Assembly (NCBI GenBank): GCA_019420505.1
Contig: JAHZHC010000029.1
Coordinates: forward strand, 1-5,707
From: Ruminococcus sp.
Lineage (GTDB): Bacteria > Bacillota > Clostridia > Oscillospirales > Ruminococcaceae
Direction: 5' to 3'
Length of the DNA: 5,707 nt
The notes under the pieces are model-generated. The model did no database searches. It saw nothing but the letters and a program-made list of their open reading frames with translations, and was not told where the DNA came from. The translations under genes and the position numbers were made by a program. Numbering within the stretch: position 1 is the stretch's first letter; every line of letters begins with the position of its first letter. Positions 1-5,283 of the stretch are shown one piece after another.

Positions 1-123
1 TACGGTGACGCTCAGGTCTACGGTGGCGCTTGGGTCTATGGTAACGCTCAGGTCTACGGTAACGCTCAGGTCTACGGTGACGCTCAGGTCTACGGTGGCG
101 CTCTGGTCTGCGGAGGCGCTGAC
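1..123 (+). repeat. 18-bp tandem repeat encoding hexapeptides
   Basis: Six full 18-bp units (1-18, 19-36, 37-54, 55-72, 73-90, 91-108) plus a partial seventh (109-123) follow one another with no gaps. Units 1 and 5 are identical, and unit 4 differs from them at one base. Changes fall mainly at the third residue codon (GAC, GGC or AAC) and the fifth (CAG, TGG or CTG). The array probably continues upstream of the window. Such near-identity at DNA level suggests recent copy-number change by slippage or recombination. Confidence 0.95.
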
Positions 124-345
124 TATCTTTGCTTTAAAGGTTTAGGCTCATGTAATCGTAATACAACATTTTACAAAACAAAAGATAACAGCATATCTGT
201 TGTTTGCGGATGTTTTAACGGCACATTGGATGAGTTTGTTGCAAAGGTAAGAGATACACATGGTGACAGTAAATACGCTAAAGAATATCTTGCGGCAGCT
301 GAAGTTGTAAAAATACATTTTGATTTGGAGGATCACAATGAATAA
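1..345 (+). CDS. Hexapeptide-repeat (YGxAxV) phage protein, 3' end only
   Basis: The reading frame is open from the first base and ends at TAA 343-345, giving 114 residues with the start outside the window. Residues 1-36 are six copies of a six-residue unit YG(D/G/N)A(Q/W/L)V, followed by a degenerate copy CGGAD. Such repeats usually fold as a left-handed beta-helix with one turn per three hexapeptides. Residues of about 42-114 form a separate C-terminal domain with Cys residues (CFKGLGSC, VCGC), a TTFY strand and a helical end (DEFVAKVRDTHGDSKYAKEYL). I recall this repeat-plus-tail architecture from prophages of gut Firmicutes and Bacteroidetes, where its function is unknown; it is often labelled polymer-forming protein. 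It overlaps the next gene by 8 bases, so it belongs to the same transcript. The repeat region is visibly richer in G and C than the rest of the window. Confidence is high for the gene and low for any function. Confidence 0.85.
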   Translation, partial: YGDAQVYGGAWVYGNAQVYGNAQVYGDAQVYGGALVCGGADYLCFKGLGSCNRNTTFYKTKDNSISVVCGCFNGTLDEFVAKVRDTHGDSKYAKEYLAAAEVVKIHFDLEDHNE

Positions 346-559
346 TACAAAAGAAAAAGAGCCTGACACTGCAGGAACAGTGACAAGCTCAAAAAGTAAA
401 TCTATCTATGAATATGATAACACCGAACCGATAATTTGTCAAGCACTGAAATTTGCAAAGCTGGCGGCTGAATTGGGTGCCCAGATTACATACAATGACG
501 GAGTGTTTGTCATTGATCCGAAAGCAGGTGAGTGCAATGAAAATCCTTGTAGCCTGTGA
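338..559 (+). CDS. Small hypothetical phage protein, 73 aa
   Basis: I do not recognise this protein. The ATG at 338 is chosen because GGAGG at 327-331 lies six bases upstream; a TTG at 320 in the same frame lies before that site and is unlikely to be used. The product has a polar, Lys/Ser/Thr-rich first third (residues 1-22, probably disordered), then a helix-like stretch (ICQALKFAKLAAELGAQI, about residues 34-51) and a strand-like NDGVFVIDP segment. There are no membrane segments or clear metal ligands. The ATG overlaps the stop of the preceding gene (ATGAATAA), and its own last 23 bases overlap the start of the methyltransferase-like gene, so translation of the three is probably coupled. 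The overlaps and ribosome binding site make a real gene likely. Confidence 0.7.
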   Translation: MNNTKEKEPDTAGTVTSSKSKSIYEYDNTEPIICQALKFAKLAAELGAQITYNDGVFVIDPKAGECNENPCSL

Positions 560-1202
560 AGAAAGTCAGGCAGTATGCAAAGCTTTTCGGGCAAAAGGGC
601 ATGAAGCATATAGCTGTGATATACAAGATTGTTCAGGCGGTCATCCTGAATGGCATATTAAAGGTGATGTATTGCCTCTGATTAACGGCAATACGGAATT
701 TACAACCTGTGATGGTACAGTACATGAAATAGAGTGCAAATGGGATATGCTTATCGCTCATCCGCCGTGTACATATCTTTCAAATGCGGGAGCTGTGCGT
801 CTGTTTCCGGCAAAAGGATTAATGAGTGTGGAGCGGTATAAAAAAGGGCTGGAAGCAAAAAAGTTTTTTATGCAGTTTATTTTAAGCACCAATTGTCCTC
901 GTATTGCAGTTGAAAATCCGATACCAACCAAAATATTTGATTTGCCTAAATACACTCAAATAATCCAACCATATGAACATGGACATCCATACAGCAAAAA
1001 AACTTGTTTGTGGCTGATTGGATTGCCTAAATTAAAACCTACCAACATTGTAACCGAAAATATCGTGTCGTGGGTAAGCGGAGGCAGCAAGGATTCACGC
1101 GGAAATCCCCGCCGGCAAAGCGGTACAAAAAATCGTGACCCCAAAACTAGAAGCAAAACATTTCCCGGCATAGCGTCCGCTATGGCTGATCAATGGGGGT
1201 GA
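537..1202 (+). CDS. Compact C5-cytosine-methyltransferase-like phage protein
   Basis: The 221-residue product matches a family of short phage proteins usually annotated as DNA cytosine methyltransferase or SAM-dependent methyltransferase. The N-terminus (MKILVACEESQAV) has the shape of a Rossmann strand and loop, followed by YSCDI (residues 25-29) where acidic cofactor ligands sit. HPPC at 75-78 corresponds to the catalytic Pro-Cys motif IV, and VENP at 125-128 to the Glu-containing motif VI (ENV). The end, RSKTFPGIASAMADQWG, is a family signature I recognise. True C5 methyltransferases normally exceed 300 residues because they carry a target recognition domain; none is evident here. ATG 537 is preferred over the upstream in-frame ATG at 453, because the family starts with this MKILVAC segment and AGGTGA at 526-531 sits five bases before it. 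DNA methylation, perhaps against host restriction, is inferred; activity is unproven. Confidence 0.8.
   Translation: MKILVACEESQAVCKAFRAKGHEAYSCDIQDCSGGHPEWHIKGDVLPLINGNTEFTTCDGTVHEIECKWDMLIAHPPCTYLSNAGAVRLFPAKGLMSVERYKKGLEAKKFFMQFILSTNCPRIAVENPIPTKIFDLPKYTQIIQPYEHGHPYSKKTCLWLIGLPKLKPTNIVTENIVSWVSGGSKDSRGNPRRQSGTKNRDPKTRSKTFPGIASAMADQWG
1195..1202 (+). promoter_or_regulatory. Ribosome binding site deciding the GTG start at 1208
   Basis: GGGGGTGA matches the anti-Shine-Dalgarno complement GGAGGTGA at seven of eight bases and ends five bases before GTG 1208. It overlaps the end of the methyltransferase-like gene, including its TGA stop, which suggests coupled translation. Confidence 0.6.
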
Positions 1203-1207
1203 CATAA

Positions 1208-1315
1208 GTGTGCAAATGTAAAAAATGCGGACGTAAGGCGCAAAAGAAAGGATATGGATTTGTGTATTGTCCTGCGTGCTACAAAAAGATTTACGGAGTT
1301 GATTTTGATGACTAA
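1208..1315 (+). CDS. Mini zinc-ribbon protein, 35 aa
   Basis: The frame starting at GTG 1208 encodes 35 residues with two Cys pairs, CKKC at residues 4-7 and CPAC at 21-24, plus one further Cys at residue 2. The spacing is typical of a zinc ribbon or knuckle that would bind one Zn ion. Between the pairs are basic residues (GRKAQKKGYGF). The end is acidic (VDFDD). A TAA at 1205-1207 precedes the GTG in frame, so GTG is the first possible start, and a near-perfect ribosome binding site precedes it. It begins six bases after the methyltransferase-like gene, and its last eight bases overlap the next start (ATGACTAA). Small zinc ribbons in phage early regions may bind nucleic acid or act as adaptors; here that is inference. 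It is short enough to be missed by many gene callers. Confidence 0.75.
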   Translation: MCKCKKCGRKAQKKGYGFVYCPACYKKIYGVDFDD

Positions 1316-1532
1316 CGATCAGGCAAAACAAGCATTTCTAAAACAGTGTCCCGTAATGGATAATAATCCGATAAACCGTGACAGAATCATATATAAGTGT
1401 ATTTCAGTTATCGGCTTTAAGATGATTCAAGGTAAACCTGTTATGTTTTGCAGATGTCAGGATCGTCATACCGACAGCTCAACTGTAGTATTACCTCAAT
1501 ATATTTCAGAATATAAGGGGGAATGCTTGTGA
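1308..1532 (+). CDS. Small hypothetical phage protein, 74 aa
   Basis: I cannot assign a function. ATG 1308 is chosen over the in-frame ATG at 1254, which lies inside the zinc-ribbon gene. GGAGTTGA at 1295-1302, seven of eight matches to the consensus, ends five bases before ATG 1308. The product begins with a short helical segment (NDQAKQAFLKQC) and then looks beta-rich (RIIYKCISVIGFKMI, KPVMFCRCQDR, STVVLPQYI). This layout is loosely like other small phage early proteins that bear a compact beta domain. Five Cys residues are spread along the chain (residues 14, 30, 47, 49 and near the end), with no clear zinc-site pattern beyond CRC. The gene shares four bases (GTGA) with the exonuclease gene, which points to coupled expression. 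Confidence 0.7.
   Translation: MTNDQAKQAFLKQCPVMDNNPINRDRIIYKCISVIGFKMIQGKPVMFCRCQDRHTDSSTVVLPQYISEYKGECL
1515..1521 (+). promoter_or_regulatory. Ribosome binding site deciding the GTG start of the exonuclease
   Basis: AAGGGGG lies seven bases upstream of GTG 1529 but only one base before the in-frame ATG at 1523. The spacing favours GTG 1529. Confidence 0.6.
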
Positions 1533-2173
1533 TTTTAAAACCTGAAACCCGTACCGAATGGCTTGAGATGCGGTATAAAGGTATCGGCGGAAGTGATGCC
1601 GGAACCGTTGTCGGAGTAAACAAGTATAAAAATAATGTGGAACTGTGGCAAGAGAAAACAGGCAAAATCGTTCCCGAAGATATTTCGAGTAAGCCGGCTG
1701 TCATATTCGGTAAAAAATCTGAAGAACACCTGAGAGAATTGTTTAAACTGGATTACCCTAAGTATAATGTTGATTATCATGAGTTTTACATGTATTTTAA
1801 TGACGACCACCCGTTCATTTTCGCTACTCTTGACGGAGAAATTACAGATGAAAACGGAAAGCACGGCGTTCTTGAAATAAAGACTACAACCATTCAGAGC
1901 AGCAGTCAGTGGGATGAATGGGATAATAAAATACCTGACAGCTACTATGCTCAGATCCTTCATCAGTTGGCAGCTACAGGCTGGGACTTTGCAATACTTA
2001 AAGCATATATCCGCTATTATAGGGATAATTCGCTTAGAGTTGCAATCAGACATTTCCGGATTGAGCGTGAAGAGGTACAGCAGGATATTGAATATCTTAT
2101 TGAAAAAGAAGCTGCATTCTGGAAATGCGTAAAAAACAATATCAAACCGGCTTTGATCTTGCCGGAGGTATAA
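1529..2173 (+). CDS. YqaJ-type viral exonuclease (lambda-exonuclease-like fold)
   Basis: The 214-residue protein fits the YqaJ viral recombinase family of PD-(D/E)XK nucleases, which resect double-stranded DNA ends to give 3' single strands for a partner annealase. From the GTG start, the diagnostic N-terminal GIGGSDAGTVVGVNKY lies at about residues 18-33. A conserved Glu region (KKSEEH) is at 62-67. The catalytic residues are D102 in ATLDGEI and E116/K118 in LEIKT. The DSYYAQILHQLAATG helix at 137-151 holds the Gln and Tyr typical of the family. No catalytic residue appears missing and the length is slightly short but normal for phage members. The start is GTG 1529, two codons inside the longer frame at 1523, by ribosome-site spacing. 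RecT lies two genes downstream, the usual Exo/annealase pairing. Confidence 0.92.
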   Translation: MILKPETRTEWLEMRYKGIGGSDAGTVVGVNKYKNNVELWQEKTGKIVPEDISSKPAVIFGKKSEEHLRELFKLDYPKYNVDYHEFYMYFNDDHPFIFATLDGEITDENGKHGVLEIKTTTIQSSSQWDEWDNKIPDSYYAQILHQLAATGWDFAILKAYIRYYRDNSLRVAIRHFRIEREEVQQDIEYLIEKEAAFWKCVKNNIKPALILPEV

Positions 2174-2190
2174 GAAAGAGGTTACATAGT

Positions 2191-2997
2191 ATGTCAATGG
2201 AATTAATTTTAAAGTCGTCTGAGGTAACAATACCGCAGGCAATAGAAAATATAGAGCAGCTTAAAACAGAGCTTGAACCTAAAATGCAGTATTATTCATC
2301 TCTTGTAGTAACAGAAGATAGCATCAAGGAAGCAAAAAACGATAAAGCCAATCTGAATAAACTAAAAAAGGCTATAGATCAGCAGAGAATTGATGTTAAA
2401 AAGAAATGCTTGTCATTGTATGAACCATTAGAAAAGCAGTGTAAAGAACTTGTGAGTATGATAGACGCTCCTATCATGGCAATAGATAAGCAGATAAAAA
2501 CTTTTGATGAAATGCGCAAGCAGGAAAAGTACGAAGAATTAAAAGCACACTTTGATAATGTTAATACTGTTGAGTTCTTAAATTTTGAAGATGTGCTTGA
2601 TCCTAAGTGGGGCAATGCTACAGCAAAAACAGAAATGCTGAAAGAAGAAATATCAGCAAACGTTAAAAGGATATCGGTGGATTACACAGAAATCAGAGAT
2701 ATTTACAAGGATTCACCTTTGTTAACAGCTATTCTTGACCGCTATGCAGAAACAAAGGATAAAGCTTCGGCTCTTGCCTATGCTGTGGCATTGGAGAAAA
2801 AAGAACAGGCGAGAAAAGCCGGTGAACTTGTTGAAAAAAGCTGTCAGCAAACTGATGTTAAGATTACTCAGCCAATTGAACAGCCGGCAGAACCGGTCGG
2901 TACAGCAGCATTCAGAGTTACCTGCACACGATCTCAGCTGATACAGCTCAGGGATTATATGAAAAACAACGGTATTAATTTTGAAGTTATCAGATAG
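2191..2997 (+). CDS. DUF1351-family phage protein
   Basis: The 268-residue product resembles the DUF1351 family, found in Firmicute phages between or beside exonuclease and RecT genes; its function is not known. Residues of about 10-120 are strongly charged and look like long helices or coiled coil (IENIEQLKTELEP, KANLNKLKKAIDQQRIDVKKK, IDKQIKTFDEMRKQEKYEELK). A middle segment (FLNFEDVLDPKWGN, about 129-142) is a recognisable family element, followed by another helical stretch. A Pro/Gln-rich linker (about 225-237) leads to a C-terminal module ending TRSQLIQLRDYMKNNGINFEVI, which looks like a small alpha/beta domain. ATG 2191 is chosen because AGAAAGAGG at 2173-2181 precedes it by nine bases; ATG 2197 is also possible, and ATG 2125 lies well inside the exonuclease gene. 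Position suggests a role in phage recombination, possibly as a mediator; this is inference. Confidence 0.8.
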   Translation: MSMELILKSSEVTIPQAIENIEQLKTELEPKMQYYSSLVVTEDSIKEAKNDKANLNKLKKAIDQQRIDVKKKCLSLYEPLEKQCKELVSMIDAPIMAIDKQIKTFDEMRKQEKYEELKAHFDNVNTVEFLNFEDVLDPKWGNATAKTEMLKEEISANVKRISVDYTEIRDIYKDSPLLTAILDRYAETKDKASALAYAVALEKKEQARKAGELVEKSCQQTDVKITQPIEQPAEPVGTAAFRVTCTRSQLIQLRDYMKNNGINFEVIR

Positions 2998-3013
2998 CAA
3001 GGAGGATATAAAA

Positions 3014-3859
3014 ATGGCAGTGTCAAACAGTTTATCAAAACAGACAAAACCTAAATTTACAGCAGTGATTAATTCCGACGGGTACAAGAGGATGATTAAC
3101 AATACTCTAGGAAATCCTCAGAAAGCAGCACGGTTTGTAACAGCGATAACGTCGGCGGTAAGCAATAATCCGGCATTACAGGATTGTGATGCAAGCACTG
3201 TTGTTTCCGCAGGATTATTAGGTGAGGGTCTTAACCTTTCTCCGTCTCCGCAGCTTGGACAATATTATCTTGTGCCTTTTAAGGACAGAAAAAATAATCG
3301 GACAGTCGCTCAGTTTCAGCTTGGATATAAAGGGTATATTCAGCTTGCTATACGTTCGGGGCAATATAAAAAACTTAATGTTTTGCCAATAAAACAGGGA
3401 GAACTTATCAGCTTTAACCCTCTTGAAGAAGATATAGAGGTAAAGCTTATTGAAAATGAAGTTGAACGTGAACAGGCTGAAACTATTGGATATTATGCAA
3501 TGTTTGAATATACAAACGGTTTTAAAAAAGCTATGTATTGGAGCCGTCAGAAGATGGAAAGCCATGCCGAGAAATACAGTATGGGCTACAAGGCTCATAA
3601 AGGATATACTTTTTGGGAGAAGGATTTTGACGGAATGGCTTGCAAGACAATGTTAAGACAGCTTATCAGTAAATGGGGCATTATGTCCATTGAAATGCAG
3701 ACGGCAGTAAATAACGATATGGGAGTTATTAACGAGGACGGCACTGTTGACTATGTGGATAATCCTGAAAATCATCAGACAGAGACGTTCGTAGAAGCCG
3801 AGCCTGTAAACACCACCGAAACTTCGGAGGACGATTTTTCAAGTATTATGGAGGAATAA
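3014..3859 (+). CDS. recT: RecT-family single-strand annealing protein
   Basis: The 281-residue product is a clear RecT homologue, which binds single-stranded DNA, anneals complementary strands and can promote strand invasion. Diagnostic segments are GLLGEGLNLSPSPQLGQYYLVPF (in part, 68-89), the FQLGYKGYIQLAIRSGQYK core (101-119), and WEKDFDGMACKTMLRQLISKWG (in part, 201-222). The N-terminal region pairs NPQKAARFVTAITSAVSNNPALQDC with the usual helix bundle. The tail after about residue 245 is acidic and flexible, ending EDDFSSIMEE. GGAGG at 3001-3005 lies eight bases before ATG 3014, so the longer in-frame start at 2981 is rejected. It follows the DUF1351 gene by 16 bases and its stop shares one base with the next ATG (TAATG). 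Together with the YqaJ exonuclease it makes a complete two-component recombination system. Confidence 0.95.
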   Translation: MAVSNSLSKQTKPKFTAVINSDGYKRMINNTLGNPQKAARFVTAITSAVSNNPALQDCDASTVVSAGLLGEGLNLSPSPQLGQYYLVPFKDRKNNRTVAQFQLGYKGYIQLAIRSGQYKKLNVLPIKQGELISFNPLEEDIEVKLIENEVEREQAETIGYYAMFEYTNGFKKAMYWSRQKMESHAEKYSMGYKAHKGYTFWEKDFDGMACKTMLRQLISKWGIMSIEMQTAVNNDMGVINEDGTVDYVDNPENHQTETFVEAEPVNTTETSEDDFSSIMEE

Positions 3860-4095
3860 TGACCGAAAAAGACATAGTAAACGCATACGAGTGGTTCAAA
3901 AAGCGAACAGAGGATATGCGTGAACAAAGAAAAATAATAATCTCCGGCGGTGTTGAGCCGTCGGAGCACTGGAAACAAGTTCAAATGAATAATTACGCAG
4001 CTTTTAAAATTATAGAAGCATACGCAAGCAGGAAAGGATTGATAGAAATTGCTGAACAAAGTAATCCTGATGGGCAGAATCACTCAGGATCTTGA
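3859..4095 (+). CDS. Small hypothetical phage protein, 78 aa
   Basis: I do not recognise this product. It begins at an ATG that shares its A with the RecT stop, with GGAGG at 3850-3854 four bases upstream. The chain looks almost wholly helical and charged: DIVNAYEWFKKRTEDMREQRKI, then a short GGVEPSEH turn, then HWKQVQMNNYAAFKIIEAYASRKGLIEIAEQ. There are no Cys residues and no membrane segment. Two helices joined by a turn would suit a small partner or adaptor protein, but that is inference. Its last 47 bases overlap the start of SSB in another frame, which is long for this operon, so the C-terminal dozen residues (SNPDGQNHSGS) are encoded under constraint from the SSB sequence. Confidence 0.7.
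   Translation: MTEKDIVNAYEWFKKRTEDMREQRKIIISGGVEPSEHWKQVQMNNYAAFKIIEAYASRKGLIEIAEQSNPDGQNHSGS
4033..4038 (+). promoter_or_regulatory. Ribosome binding site for the TTG start of SSB
   Basis: AAAGGA lies ten bases before TTG 4049, within the coding sequence of the preceding gene. It is weaker than most sites in this operon, which together with the TTG codon suggests modest or coupled SSB translation. Confidence 0.45.
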
Positions 4096-4480
4096 AGTAA
4101 AGCAGACACCGAACGGAGTTTCGGTTCTTTCGTTTACTGTTGCAGTACAGAGAAGCTTTGCAAGACAGGGTGAGGAAAGACAAACTGATTTTATCAACTG
4201 TGTGGCATGGCGTCAGCAGGCTGAGTTTATCGGCAAGTATTTCCGCAAGGGCAGAATGATTGCAATTGAGGGTAATCTCAGAACGAGGACATATGACGAC
4301 AAAAACGGTACGAAGCATTATGTTACCGAAGTTTATGTTGACAATGTATCCTTTACCGGTGAAAAAGCAGATACGGAAAATAAAAGCGGTGATACCGTAA
4401 ATAAAGATATACCTCAAAACAATGATACCTTAATAGATGATGATTTTGAGGTTTTGAGTGACGGCGGTGTGCCGTTTTAA
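4049..4480 (+). CDS. ssb: Single-stranded DNA-binding protein
   Basis: The 143-residue product is a bacterial-type SSB with one OB fold. The start MLNKVILMGRITQDLEVKQ agrees residue for residue with the conserved SSB N-terminus, which supports the TTG at 4049; no ATG in this frame would keep those residues. The core motifs are VLSFTVAV (26-33), TDFINCVAWRQQAEFIGKYF (47-66) with the DNA-stacking Trp at 54, KGRMIAIEGNLRTRTYDDKNG (in part, 67-87), and TEVYVDNVSF (93-102). Residues of about 104-130 form the polar, disordered linker. The last residues, DGGVPF, keep the terminal Pro-Phe of the protein-docking tip but have fewer acidic residues than the usual DDDIPF; acidic residues lie slightly earlier (DDDFE, 130-134). 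It would coat single strands during phage replication and recombination and could tetramerise. Confidence 0.95.
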   Translation: MLNKVILMGRITQDLEVKQTPNGVSVLSFTVAVQRSFARQGEERQTDFINCVAWRQQAEFIGKYFRKGRMIAIEGNLRTRTYDDKNGTKHYVTEVYVDNVSFTGEKADTENKSGDTVNKDIPQNNDTLIDDDFEVLSDGGVPF

Positions 4481-4491
4481 CAGGAGGTAAT

Positions 4492-5283
4492 ATGGCAGGA
4501 TATAACATGCCTGCGATTTTGCTTCCTACAGTTAATTGGAGTAAATATCCTGATAAAGTGTGTGAATGCTTTGAATATATTGAGGCGTCTTACGGACTTA
4601 AAGGGTATGCCATAACAATTAAGTTGTGGCAAAAAGTATGTGGCAGTGCCGAGGGGTACTATTGTAATTGGAATGATAAGGTATGTACTTTGTTTGCGAG
4701 CAAAATACACGCAGGTAAAGGACTTGTCTTTGAAATATTGAATGAATTACTAAAAGAGGACTTTTTTAATTTAGAAATGTATAAAAAATACGGCATTCTA
4801 ACTGCTGATTGGATACAAGAAAAGTGGTTAGAATATACCGCCCGTAGAAAAAATGCAAAAATTAAAAATGAGTACCTCTTGGCAAACTGTACCCAAAAAA
4901 CTGAAATTGATAACAATTCAAGCAAAATTGCAAGCAAAAACGATAAAAATGTAAGCAAAAAAGACATAACAGAACTAAACGTAACTAAACATAACTTAAC
5001 TGTATTGTCTGACAGTGAGAAAACAGCTTTGCAAAATCTTACACAGGAGCAATACAACGATCTTGTTTCAATGTCTGATTCTTCGTCTGTCGATAAATAC
5101 ATAGATAAAATTATTAAATGGCAGTCTGATAATCACAAGAAGATGAAAAATCCGTACTTGACTATAAAGGGTTGGATCGAACAGGACAGGAAATCTCACA
5201 GCAATAAAGATACTTCTTACGATCTTGACGAATGGGGAGATTTTGTCAAGGATTTTGATCCTACAAAAGGAGGGTACAAATGA
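4492..5283 (+). CDS. Replisome organizer-like protein (DUF4373 / Lin1244-Lin1753 N-terminal domain)
   Basis: The 263-residue product resembles phage replication initiators of the DnaD-like, Lin1244/Lin1753 type. Residues of about 10-120 form the winged-helix-type N-terminal domain, with the telltale IEASYGLKGYAITIKLWQKVCGSAEGYYCNW (in part, 30-60) and a lysine/arginine-rich end (WLEYTARRKNAKIKN). Residues of about 128-170 form a low-complexity Asn/Lys/Thr/Ser linker. The C-terminal part holds YIDKIIKWQSDN and NPYLTIKGWIEQD (203-232), like the end of DnaD-family phage initiators that contact DNA and the host helicase-loading proteins. It would bind the phage origin and recruit host helicase. 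AGGAGG at 4482-4487 sets ATG 4492; ATG 4507 is the next option. Its stop overlaps the resolvase start (ATGA). No helicase or helicase loader gene is seen nearby, so reliance on the host is inferred. Confidence 0.82.
   Translation: MAGYNMPAILLPTVNWSKYPDKVCECFEYIEASYGLKGYAITIKLWQKVCGSAEGYYCNWNDKVCTLFASKIHAGKGLVFEILNELLKEDFFNLEMYKKYGILTADWIQEKWLEYTARRKNAKIKNEYLLANCTQKTEIDNNSSKIASKNDKNVSKKDITELNVTKHNLTVLSDSEKTALQNLTQEQYNDLVSMSDSSSVDKYIDKIIKWQSDNHKKMKNPYLTIKGWIEQDRKSHSNKDTSYDLDEWGDFVKDFDPTKGGYK
4920..4960 (+). repeat. Three AAGCAAAA copies
   Basis: AAGCAAAA occurs at 4920-4927, 4932-4939 and 4953-4960 within the linker-coding part of the replisome organizer gene. The spacings are 12 and 21 bases, both multiples of three, so the repeats could merely reflect repeated Ser-Lys codons (SKIASKNDKNVSKK). 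They sit just before the 10-bp repeats and may be part of the same origin, but the case is weak. Confidence 0.45.
4973..5002 (+). repeat. Three 10-bp direct repeats, candidate origin iterons
   Basis: AACTAAACGT, AACTAAACAT and AACTTAACTG run head to tail at 4973-4982, 4983-4992 and 4993-5002. The first two share the same eight-base core, and the third differs from it by one base. A period of ten is about one helical turn and is not a multiple of three, so it does not come from an amino-acid repeat. Phage origins often lie inside the initiator gene as direct repeats in AT-rich DNA, so this is a candidate site for the organizer protein to bind. It could also be chance in AT-rich sequence. Confidence 0.5.

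Noticed and set aside
1..123. CRISPR array
   Set aside because: The 18-bp units are contiguous with no spacers and encode an in-frame hexapeptide repeat.
320..337. TTG start at 320 extending the 73-aa protein
   Set aside because: It lies before the GGAGG site that properly serves ATG 338.
453..536. Longer N-terminus for the methyltransferase-like gene
   Set aside because: The extra 28 residues do not fit the family start, and the region is fully used by the preceding gene in another frame.
855..873. GCAAAAAAGTTTTTTATGC near-palindrome as a terminator
   Set aside because: It is an A/T-only stem with no GC clamp and no downstream T-run, and it sits inside a conserved coding region.
1107..1124. 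CCGC...GCGG inverted repeat as a regulatory hairpin
   Set aside because: The stem is only four bases and it lies within the methyltransferase-like gene; likely chance.
1535..2242. Long minus-strand open frame (235 aa) opposite the exonuclease gene
   Set aside because: The plus strand carries a clear YqaJ nuclease here; the antisense product looks like a mirror of coding sequence with no recognisable domain and no good ribosome site.
2722..3102. Minus-strand open frames opposite DUF1351 and RecT genes
   Set aside because: They are antisense shadows of conserved plus-strand genes and cross gene boundaries.
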